Source: Flavobacterium psychrophilum
GTDB lineage: Bacteria > Bacteroidota > Bacteroidia > Flavobacteriales > Flavobacteriaceae
Direction of reading: 5' to 3'
Assembly: GCA_945861915.1 (NCBI GenBank)
Contig: CAMAWK010000134.1
Span: 1-6,464, forward strand
Length of the DNA: 6,464 nucleotides
Every line of letters starts with the position of its first letter. Positions within the stretch are counted from its first letter, which is position 1. Positions 1 through 5,669 of the stretch are shown here, one piece after another. Both the position numbers and the translations under genes were made by a program. The notes below the pieces were generated by a model, which made no database searches, was not told the origin of the DNA, and saw only the letters and a list, made by a program, of their open reading frames with translations.

Positions 1-1350
1 GGGCTGAAAAATGATGAAGGAATCGTCATTCCAAATCCAGAGTTTCTCAACAAATTGTTCATGAGAAAATCGGGCTTGCCTATCTTGAAAGTCCGTTTTC
101 CTGATGGTTCGGAGCAACCGTATTGGAATACTTTTTACCAACAAATAACCTACAATCCAATTGAAGTAACGGATTTAAATACCATAAATGGATTAACGGA
201 GGAACAAAAACTATTGATTGTTGACACCGTTAACAAAGCCATTACTGATAATCAAGATTTTACAACATTAAATTTTGGAGAATGCTCGCATTTCAAATCA
301 GAAACTTTACAAATTGTAGAACAAAAGCGTTCCTATTTAGGACAAATGGATGTCAATGGGGAGTCGCCTTTGGTATGGGAATTTTACGAGGAAACACTCC
401 AAAAATTAAATGGTTATGGTTGTAACATCCTTCGGTTAGATGCCTTTGCCTATTTGCATAAACAAGTGGGGGAGTCCAATTTTTTTAATAAACCGGGAAC
501 TTGGGACTACCTGGAGCGGATAAGGAAAATTGCTCAACAAAATAATTTGATGCTGTTACCCGAAATTCACGCCGAATATGGTTTGCATTTGCACGATGAA
601 GTGGCCAATAAAGGCTATACAATTTATGATTTTTTTCTGCCCGGTTTAATGATTCATACCATTGAAAATAAATCTAGTAAAGCCTTGCTAAAATGGGCTA
701 AAGAAATTGTAACCAAAGGTTATAAAACAGTAAACATGCTGGGTTGCCACGACGGAATACCCGTACTAGATTTGAAAGGTAAAGAGGTAAATGGCCTCTA
801 TAATCAAGGATTGTTAGAAGACATCGAGATAGAAAACATCATGACCAAAATCATGGAACGGGGCGGTCGTGTAAAAAATTTGTATGATCCTGCTGGAAAT
901 AAAATTTCGTATTATCAAATCAACGCTACGTTTTTTAGTGCATTGGGCGAAGACGACCAAAGCTTGCTTCTTGCCAGAGCCATCCAACTTTTTATGCCGG
1001 GTATACCTCAGGTTTGGTATTTGGATATTTTTGCGGGTAAAAATAATTACGAAGCTGGAGACAATGGCGGAAGTGCAGGTCATAAAGAAATAAATCGAAC
1101 CACTTTGTCAAAGCAAGATATTGAGCAAGGTCTGAAAAAAGATGTGGTACAACAGCAGCTCGAAATAATTCGTTTAAGAAATACTTCGAATGCGTTTTCG
1201 GGTCAGGTAGAAATTAATGATGAAGAAGAAATTGTAGATATTAAATGGAATAATGGAAGTAATTTTGCCCATCTAATCGCAAATCTTCAAACTAGGTCTT
1301 TTTCAATAAACCATTCCGAAAACGGGAATATAACTACTTTGAAGTTTTAA
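1..1350 (+). CDS. GH13 subfamily 18 sugar phosphorylase (sucrose phosphorylase-like), 5' truncated by window edge
   Basis: The reading frame is open from base 1 to the TAA at 1348-1350, so 449 residues are visible and the start lies upstream. The protein aligns by eye with sucrose phosphorylases over the second half of the (beta/alpha)8 barrel and the C-terminal domain. All three GH13 catalytic residues are recognisable, numbered from base 1: nucleophile Asp147 in RLDAFAY, acid/base Glu188 in LPEIHAEY, and transition-state Asp251 in GCHDGIPVLDLKG. Further family blocks are YQINATFFSALGEDD, FMPGIPQVWY and HKEINRTTLS. By comparison with sucrose phosphorylases of about 480-505 residues, roughly 45-50 or more N-terminal residues are missing. 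The family splits an alpha-glucoside with phosphate to give alpha-glucose 1-phosphate, normally in the cytoplasm. The loop after FAGKN differs from sucrose phosphorylases, so the acceptor (sucrose, glucosylglycerate, glucosylglycerol or other) cannot be fixed. The family call is firm; the substrate is open. Confidence 0.9.
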   Translation, partial: GLKNDEGIVIPNPEFLNKLFMRKSGLPILKVRFPDGSEQPYWNTFYQQITYNPIEVTDLNTINGLTEEQKLLIVDTVNKAITDNQDFTTLNFGECSHFKSETLQIVEQKRSYLGQMDVNGESPLVWEFYEETLQKLNGYGCNILRLDAFAYLHKQVGESNFFNKPGTWDYLERIRKIAQQNNLMLLPEIHAEYGLHLHDEVANKGYTIYDFFLPGLMIHTIENKSSKALLKWAKEIVTKGYKTVNMLGCHDGIPVLDLKGKEVNGLYNQGLLEDIEIENIMTKIMERGGRVKNLYDPAGNKISYYQINATFFSALGEDDQSLLLARAIQLFMPGIPQVWYLDIFAGKNNYEAGDNGGSAGHKEINRTTLSKQDIEQGLKKDVVQQQLEIIRLRNTSNAFSGQVEINDEEEIVDIKWNNGSNFAHLIANLQTRSFSINHSENGNITTLKF

Positions 1351-1370
1351 ATTTTGAAACTGCTTTTTTT
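1343..1370 (+). terminator. possible weak intrinsic terminator after the sugar phosphorylase
   Basis: AGTTT at 1343-1347 pairs with AAACT at 1357-1361, and the stem can extend by a G-U pair and one or two A-U pairs. It is followed by GC and a run of seven T at 1364-1370. The hairpin overlaps the stop codon. The stem is short and AT-rich, so it may only slow transcription, and read-through into the next gene 70 bp away is possible. Confidence 0.35.
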
Positions 1371-1396
1371 ATTTTTCAATACGATAAAAAAAATAC

Positions 1397-1404
1397 TAAA
1401 TTTG
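1397..1404 (+). promoter_or_regulatory. putative -7 promoter element upstream of the YhhQ-family gene
   Basis: TAAATTTG matches the Bacteroidetes/Flavobacterium -7 consensus TAnnTTTG exactly and ends 16 bp before the ATG at 1421. No TTG (-33 element) lies at the usual 17-23 bp upstream, so this is a half-match. If used, the leader would be about 10 nt, leaving no room for a riboswitch. Confidence 0.35.
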
Positions 1405-1420
1405 GTATAAAACCAATTCT

Positions 1421-2074
1421 ATGTTTCAATGCAAAAAAGATACGGTGTATGTAATTTTGGCGGGTATTTTTATTACCAATGCCGTCGTGGCTGAATTAAT
1501 TGGTGGCAAACTCATTTATGTGGGTTCGGCGGTGATGAGTATTGGCATTTTGCCTTGGCCTATCGTTTTTGTAATTACGGATTTAATCAATGAATATTTT
1601 GGCGAAAAAGGAGTCCGAAAACTATCTTTAATTACGGCATTTTTGATTGGGTATTGCTTTTTGCTACTCTATTTTGCGATGCGAATTCCAGCTGCCGACG
1701 GGATAAGTACGGTAACTGATACTCAATTCTTGGCTGTTTTTGGTCAAAGTCAATGGATTATTGTGGGGAGTATCACGGCATTTTTAGTTTCGCAATTGAT
1801 TGATGTAACGCTTTTTCATTTTCTCAAAAACAAAACTGGCAACAAAATGATTTGGCTTCGAAGCACAGGATCAACTGCTATTTCTCAGTTATTTGATAGT
1901 TTTATCGTGTTAGGAATTGCCTTTTGGGCAACCGGAATCATGACTACCGATGTATTTATACAATCTGCTTTTACAGGTTATTTTGTAAAATTGATTATAG
2001 CCATTTTCATGACTCCTTTTATTTATTTGGGACATTATATCATCAAAAAATATTTAGCTAAAGAAAATGATTGA
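1421..2074 (+). CDS. queuosine precursor transporter, YhhQ family (DUF165/COG1738)
   Basis: This is a complete 217-residue integral membrane protein, typical in length for the YhhQ/TIGR00697 family. About six hydrophobic helices can be seen, roughly at residues 9-26, 32-54, 68-87, 110-135, 156-172 and 182-206. Family motifs are present: AVVAELIGGKL (21-31), ITDLINEYFGEKGVRK (52-67), the QLIDVTLFHFLKNKT stretch (125-139), and LRSTGSTAISQLFDS (146-160). YhhQ proteins import queuosine precursors such as preQ0, preQ1 or queuine for modification of tRNA position 34. Which precursor is carried cannot be read from the sequence, and no other queuosine gene lies in the window. The ATG at 1421 is chosen because it gives the expected N-terminus and lies just after a -7-like element. 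It lies 70 bp downstream of the phosphorylase on the same strand, with a possible weak terminator between, so it is probably transcribed independently. Its 3' side faces a convergent operon across a shared terminator. Confidence 0.9.
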   Translation: MFQCKKDTVYVILAGIFITNAVVAELIGGKLIYVGSAVMSIGILPWPIVFVITDLINEYFGEKGVRKLSLITAFLIGYCFLLLYFAMRIPAADGISTVTDTQFLAVFGQSQWIIVGSITAFLVSQLIDVTLFHFLKNKTGNKMIWLRSTGSTAISQLFDSFIVLGIAFWATGIMTTDVFIQSAFTGYFVKLIIAIFMTPFIYLGHYIIKKYLAKEND

Positions 2075-2088
2075 TTTTAGAAATCAAT
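2070..2088 (+). repeat. small perfect inverted repeat overlapping the stop of the YhhQ-family gene
   Basis: ATTGATTT (2070-2077) and AAATCAAT (2081-2088) form a perfect 8-bp stem with a 3-nt TAG loop. The TGA stop (2072-2074) lies in the left arm. No T-tract follows, so it is more likely a weak mRNA 3'-end structure, or chance in AT-rich DNA, than a terminator. Confidence 0.3.
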
Positions 2089-2166
2089 TTGAATGCTAAC
2101 TAAAAATAGTAATGAAATTTAGTTCTTCAAAACGTTTAAAATACAGAATTGTTTTGTAACATTTAA

Positions 2167-2196
2167 AATGGATATAATTTCAATTTTTTATCCATT
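2167..2196. repeat. inverted repeat adjacent to the main terminator
   Basis: AATGGATA (2167-2174) and TATCCATT (2189-2196) are perfect 8-bp complementary arms around a 14-nt AT-rich loop. It lies 4 bp from the stronger hairpin at 2201-2243, on the side away from the minus-strand operon. It could be an accessory 3'-end hairpin for either convergent transcript. Confidence 0.3.
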
Positions 2197-2200
2197 AAAT

Positions 2201-2243
2201 AAAAAATCTCCGCAAAGTCATGAGGAATTTGCGGAGATTTTTT
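2201..2243. terminator. bidirectional intrinsic terminator between convergent units
   Basis: A perfect 16-bp inverted repeat has arms at 2201-2216 (A6 TCTCCGCAAA) and 2228-2243 (TTTGCGGAGA T6), separated by an 11-nt loop. The stem core TCTCCGC/GCGGAGA is the GC-rich part, and a T-run follows it on either strand, so it should work in both directions. It lies 21 bp past the TAA of the last AIM24 gene (minus) and 126 bp past the stop of the YhhQ gene (plus). Its closeness to the minus operon suggests that operon is its main client. Confidence 0.9.
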
Positions 2244-2264
2244 AATTTTTTGTAAACATACTGA

Positions 2265-2942
2265 TTATTTTTTGGGTCTAAAAGGCATTGTCCAATTAAC
2301 AAACGGAGTTATTTTTTTTGTTTGAATCCAAATTTTACCCTTACCACTAAATTTACAAACTAAACCTTCACCAGAAAAGAACAAGGATTTGTATCCTCCA
2401 ACTCTAGAAATATCATAAGTTAATCCTTCGGTAAAAGCAACAATATGTCCGGTATCTACCACAAAGCCCTCTTCAACATCTAAGGCAATAATTCCGCCAA
2501 ATGAGTTGAACCACAAATCTCCTTCCCCAGAGCATTTTATTAAAAATAAATTTTCCCCAGAGAAAAATCCTTTAACTAATCCTTGAAATTTTGTTTCGGT
2601 CAGAATTGTTTCCGATGAAGCAAGAAAAGCAGTATTTTGTATGTAGATTGTTTCGTTTTGTAAATAAATGTGTTCTACATCACCAGGGCAGGCAGGAGCA
2701 ATTTGAATTTCAGCATTTCCGTTCTTTGCAGTAAATTCATTTATGAATAAAGATTCGCCCGTCAAAAAACGTCCCAAACCTCCTTTCAAAGCGGTTTTCA
2801 TTTCTAAATTCGTGTCCATAGTTGCCATCGCAGCGGCTTCTACTTTTAATTTTTTTCCGTTTGGAATTTTAATTGTTACAAATCCAAAGTCAGGTTTGCA
2901 ATCAAATGTATAATCAAATCCTTTTTTATCTATCGTTTCCAT
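2265..2942 (-). CDS. AIM24 family protein (TIGR00266/DUF124), third tandem paralog
   Basis: This 225-residue protein has no signal peptide or membrane helix and is probably cytoplasmic or peripheral to the membrane. Family hallmarks are an N-terminal VEAAAMATM (34-42), corresponding to the canonical E-x-GAM-x-x-M, PGDVEH (86-91), and VDTGHIVAF (162-170). Three spaced copies of a G-E-x-[LF] turn also occur: TGESLF (61-66), SGENLF (128-133) and SGEGLV (190-195). The protein ends in an IWIQT strand and a basic tail (FRPKK). AIM24 domains are all-beta and grouped with TRAP-like folds; their bacterial biochemistry is unknown. The glycine of the GAM motif is Ala here, as expected of a diverged paralog. 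Its ATG lies 1 bp after the stop of the gene upstream, so the two are probably translationally coupled. It is last in the operon and followed at once by a strong terminator. Confidence 0.9.
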   Translation of the reverse strand: METIDKKGFDYTFDCKPDFGFVTIKIPNGKKLKVEAAAMATMDTNLEMKTALKGGLGRFLTGESLFINEFTAKNGNAEIQIAPACPGDVEHIYLQNETIYIQNTAFLASSETILTETKFQGLVKGFFSGENLFLIKCSGEGDLWFNSFGGIIALDVEEGFVVDTGHIVAFTEGLTYDISRVGGYKSLFFSGEGLVCKFSGKGKIWIQTKKITPFVNWTMPFRPKK

Positions 2943-2943
2943 G

Positions 2944-3657
2944 TTATTTTCTTGGTTTTAATTTTGAACCTAAAATCGCTCCAAACGAAGAGGTGTTGTG
3001 CGATTGAACCCAAACAGTTCCTTGTCCTTTAAATTTACAAACTAATCCTTCTCCACCTAAAATAGAACTAATCCAACTTTTTCCCGCTTTGGTTAATGAA
3101 AAATCTAAATTCTCCTCAAAAGCAACAATATGACCTGTGTCAACAATATATTCTCCGCTCACTCGAATTGGATAAATGAGACCAAATGAATTGATTACTA
3201 CTGTTCCTTTTCCTCTGATTGATAACCAGAATAAACCCTCTTTTGAAATCAAATTTTTGAATCCTTGAAAAGACAAATCAATTTCAATTTCAGGCGAACT
3301 TGCTACATAAGAACCTCCTTGAACAATGATGCCTTCGCCACTTAACTCTTTTACCATCATATCACCAGCATGAGTGGTTCCAAGCCAAACCGTTCCTGCT
3401 TCATCTCCAGCTGAATAATGATTTAGGAAAAAACTTTCGCCAGATATCATTCGTTTTAATCCCTTTAAAATCCCTCCTGAGTTTTTCTTGTATGTGGTGG
3501 TTGTCATAGAAATGGTTGGGCTCATGGCTATCATAGCACCTGCCTCAGCAGTAAATTCTTGACCTGGCTGTAATTTTATTTCTGCTGCTGTCGATCCAGG
3601 ACGCATTTTCAAATGTACGTTTAGGCTATTTTCTGTGTTTGTATTTTGTATTTCCAT
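2944..3657 (-). CDS. AIM24 family protein (TIGR00266/DUF124), second tandem paralog
   Basis: This 237-residue protein is the closest of the three to the canonical family signature, with AEAGAMIAMSP at residues 37-47. Other family blocks are SGESFFLNHY (72-81), an AGDMMVKEL segment (97-105), SKEGLF (138-143), VDTGHIVAFEE (172-182), GGEGLVCKF (201-209) and a VWVQS strand near 215-219. It carries about 12 extra N-terminal residues compared with its neighbours and a basic C-terminal tail (SKLKPRK). No signal peptide or membrane helix is seen. It starts at an ATG 12 bp after the stop of the preceding AIM24 gene, and its own stop lies 1 bp before the next start. The middle G-E turn is weakened to SKEG, which may separate it functionally from the others. 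Family assignment is firm; function is unknown. Confidence 0.92.
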   Translation of the reverse strand: MEIQNTNTENSLNVHLKMRPGSTAAEIKLQPGQEFTAEAGAMIAMSPTISMTTTTYKKNSGGILKGLKRMISGESFFLNHYSAGDEAGTVWLGTTHAGDMMVKELSGEGIIVQGGSYVASSPEIEIDLSFQGFKNLISKEGLFWLSIRGKGTVVINSFGLIYPIRVSGEYIVDTGHIVAFEENLDFSLTKAGKSWISSILGGEGLVCKFKGQGTVWVQSHNTSSFGAILGSKLKPRK

Positions 3658-3669
3658 AATTAATTACTA

Positions 3670-4332
3670 TTACAAATGTTTGTTAACCCAAGAAGCTAAA
3701 CCAGAGATATTACGAGTTTGAATATAAATTTTTCCTTTTCCTTCAATACGAGTTACGAATCCTTCACCCCCGAACAAGCTACCAAAAATACCTCCAGCCA
3801 ACTGTGGTTTTAATTTCATATCAGGCTCATAAGCTACTAAATGCCCAGTGTCAACTATATATTCGCCGTTGATTTCTTTTTCTAAAACGCCTCCATAAGC
3901 TCCGAAGATAACTTTGCCAGTACCCGAAACAACTAGTTTAAAAAGTCCTTCGCCACCTATCAAAGAACCAATTCCAGCCCACTTCACACCTAAATTTACC
4001 CCTTTTTCCGATGCAATATAAGATCCTCTTTGAATACAATAGGAAGTATTTCCGTCTAATTCTTTCACTTCAATATCGCCAGGTGTTGCTTGTGTTAAAT
4101 GTAGTTGTAATGCCTCATTTGTATTATTAGTGAAATGATTCACAAATAAACTCTCACCGCCAAGATATTTTTTGAGTAACCCTACAATCAAACCGCCATT
4201 AAGCTTTGCGGTCATATCTAAGTTTGCAGACATGCTTGACATAGCGTCCGATTCTGCCACTATCGTTTCTCCGGGTTGTAGATCAACAACAACGTAAGCA
4301 AAAACAGGCTTTCCTTCAGTTTTTATTTTCAT
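3670..4332 (-). CDS. AIM24 family protein (TIGR00266/DUF124), first tandem paralog
   Basis: This 220-residue, predicted soluble protein directly follows the M48 peptidase gene, with a 10-bp gap and a purine-rich TAAGAAAA stretch just before the ATG. Family motifs are AESDAMSSM (26-34), GGESLFVNHF (58-67), TPGDIEVKEL (83-92), GGEGLF (126-131), VDTGHLVAYEP (160-170), GGEGFV (188-193) and KIYIQTRNISG (201-211). The three GGE turns, about 62-68 residues apart, are best preserved here and suggest a threefold internally repeated all-beta domain. The GAM glycine is replaced by Asp. Eukaryotic Aim24 is a mitochondrial inner-membrane protein that supports MICOS and respiratory function; the role in bacteria is not established. 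Linkage to a membrane protease suggests envelope homeostasis, which is inference. Confidence 0.92.
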   Translation of the reverse strand: MKIKTEGKPVFAYVVVDLQPGETIVAESDAMSSMSANLDMTAKLNGGLIVGLLKKYLGGESLFVNHFTNNTNEALQLHLTQATPGDIEVKELDGNTSYCIQRGSYIASEKGVNLGVKWAGIGSLIGGEGLFKLVVSGTGKVIFGAYGGVLEKEINGEYIVDTGHLVAYEPDMKLKPQLAGGIFGSLFGGEGFVTRIEGKGKIYIQTRNISGLASWVNKHL

Positions 4333-4342
4333 TTTTCTTAAA

Positions 4343-5467
4343 TTAGTTTTGTTTTAAAAGTTCTTTTTTAAATACGTTAAAATTTTTCCCCATAGATTCA
4401 TATTTCGATGTATCCTTCGTTTGTTTCTTTTTTAGATTATCAATTCGATCTTGGGTATTTGGATGAGTGGATAAAAAAGATAAGTCAACTTTGCTTAAAG
4501 TGGAGTCAATTGCAGTTTCTTTTTTGTTTTCATTTTTTAAGGTTTCAAAAAAAGAAATAAAACCAGCTGGATTAATTTTGGCTTTAACCATATATTCCCA
4601 TCCTGTTTCGTCTGCTTCATTTTCAAAAGCCCTACTGTTGGATAAAGAAGCTAGTTCGCCACCTAAATTTGCTGCCGTTCCTGCGATTGCGCTAATATCT
4701 CCAAAAGCAACTGAAATAAGGGTAAAAATCCCAATGTTATTTATAATTCCTCGTAAATGATGCCGTCTAGTAACGTGTGCTAATTCGTGGCTAAGTACAC
4801 CCAATACTTCTTCCCAAGATTTGGCATTTTCGATTAAACCTGTTTGAATAATTACTTTGCCACCAGGCAATGCGAAAGCGTTTATTTCAGAATTTTTGAC
4901 AAAGTATAAATCAATAGTATACCCTTTGGCTTCAATTTGTTTGAAAAGTGGTTTAGCAACTATCAAAAATTCATTTTTCAAAGAGTCGTTTTTAATAAAT
5001 CGATAGTTTAATGAAAGGGTAGAGAACAGTTTTTCGCCGACTTTATTTTCCCATGAAACAGGTACTTTGTTTGCGATTTTTTCAACCATTATGTCCTTGC
5101 ATAAATACAAACCTGCAATAGTTACTATAAAAAATGTAAGGGTTATTAAGGCTCCTTTCCAAATTTTATTTAGGACTTTTTTAGATTTTTTTATTTCAGA
5201 TATAAAGGCTTCGTTATTGCTTAAAAAAGGGTCTTTCAATACTTTTTTATCTGCTGTATAGATAGAAATATTTTTTTGATTTTTATCAGAAAAAAAAATA
5301 AATCGATTGGCTGCGCCGCCAGCATTTATAGAAAGATTTTTTAAACTAATTTGATGATTAATCTCTTGGGATTCAAAGAAAACCCCTGTGCTTTTTATGG
5401 ATAAATTTCCAGAAGTCCTCTCGCTTTTAAGGTCAGGGTGAATTAAAATAGCTTGATAGTTTTGCAA
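4343..5467 (-). CDS. membrane-anchored M48 family zinc metallopeptidase with N-terminal PH-like domain, TTG start
   Basis: This 374-residue protein is built in three parts. Residues ~4-82 look like a small beta-rich PH-like domain (GNLSIKSTGVFF, ISLKNLSI, FIFFSDKN, ISIYTADKKVL). Residues ~105-123 form one hydrophobic helix, preceded by a lysine-rich stretch (93-104). Residues ~160-345 are an M48 catalytic domain. Zinc site: HELAH (227-231) with Glu284 in FENEAD as third ligand. NAFALPGGKV (196-205) and STHP (333-336) are typical of the Oma1/BepA-like M48C group. The positive-inside rule suggests a cytoplasmic N-terminus and a periplasmic protease. The start is read as TTG: an in-frame TAA lies two codons upstream, the next in-frame ATG is in the membrane helix, and a -7 element sits 22 bp upstream. 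It heads a four-gene operon with three AIM24 genes. The substrate is unknown; quality control of envelope proteins is typical for the family. Confidence 0.9.
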   Translation of the reverse strand: MQNYQAILIHPDLKSERTSGNLSIKSTGVFFESQEINHQISLKNLSINAGGAANRFIFFSDKNQKNISIYTADKKVLKDPFLSNNEAFISEIKKSKKVLNKIWKGALITLTFFIVTIAGLYLCKDIMVEKIANKVPVSWENKVGEKLFSTLSLNYRFIKNDSLKNEFLIVAKPLFKQIEAKGYTIDLYFVKNSEINAFALPGGKVIIQTGLIENAKSWEEVLGVLSHELAHVTRRHHLRGIINNIGIFTLISVAFGDISAIAGTAANLGGELASLSNSRAFENEADETGWEYMVKAKINPAGFISFFETLKNENKKETAIDSTLSKVDLSFLSTHPNTQDRIDNLKKKQTKDTSKYESMGKNFNVFKKELLKQN

Positions 5468-5489
5468 TTTTTATATATGTAAATTTAAT

Positions 5490-5497
5490 CAAAAGTA
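5490..5497 (-). promoter_or_regulatory. putative -7 promoter element of the M48-AIM24 operon
   Basis: On the minus strand this reads TACTTTTG, an exact TAnnTTTG match. It ends 22 bp before the TTG start codon at 5467, giving a predicted leader of about 15 nt. This supports the TTG as the true start. No TTG -33 element is found at 17-23 bp upstream, so the promoter is only half-matched. Confidence 0.4.
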
Positions 5498-5505
5498 ATT
5501 ATTTT

Positions 5506-5586
5506 TTCAATGATATCGAGTGTCAGAATGTTATTTTATAGTTACAAATTACTTTCTTGTTCAATGATATATATTATTTTCAATGA
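5506..5586. repeat. three copies of TTCAATGA in the divergent promoter region
   Basis: TTCAATGA occurs at 5506-5513, 5560-5567 and 5579-5586, all in the same orientation. The first two extend to TTCAATGATAT. They lie upstream of both the M48 operon and tag, so they could be operator sites for a shared regulator. In such AT-rich DNA chance repetition is not excluded. Confidence 0.3.
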
Positions 5587-5629
5587 GCATTTTCATTATT
5601 TTTTTAATAATTATAAACTCGAAAAAGAT

Positions 5630-5637
5630 TACATTTG
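5630..5637 (+). promoter_or_regulatory. putative -7 promoter element of tag
   Basis: TACATTTG matches TAnnTTTG and lies 32 bp before the ATG at 5670, predicting a leader of about 25 nt. A purine-rich AAAGAAAGAG abuts the start codon. A clear TTG -33 element is missing from the AT-rich DNA upstream. Confidence 0.4.
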
Positions 5638-5669
5638 AAATGAAGGATTCAAAATAATAAAAGAAAGAG

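Noticed and set aside
55..63. Possible TTG or ATG start of the sugar phosphorylase at 55 or 61
   Set aside because: The frame is open to base 1, and the catalytic Asp147 would be too near the N-terminus for a GH13_18 barrel; the gene clearly begins outside the window.
814..1093. Open frames on both strands inside the sugar phosphorylase (814-1083 minus, 884-1093 plus)
   Set aside because: They overlap conserved catalytic-domain codons in other frames and show no recognisable family or start signal.
1351..1420. preQ1 riboswitch in front of the queuosine precursor transporter
   Set aside because: Only 70 bp are available, the predicted leader is about 10 nt, and no preQ1-type stem with an A-rich tail and ribosome-site pairing can be seen.
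2944..4332. Tandem AIM24 genes as a recent duplication or assembly artefact
   Set aside because: The three proteins share only family motifs; N-termini, loops and tails differ strongly, so they are old paralogs.
4467..5261. Plus-strand open frames antisense to the M48 peptidase (4467-4760 and 5067-5261)
   Set aside because: They are mirror frames of conserved protease codons, with no family resemblance.
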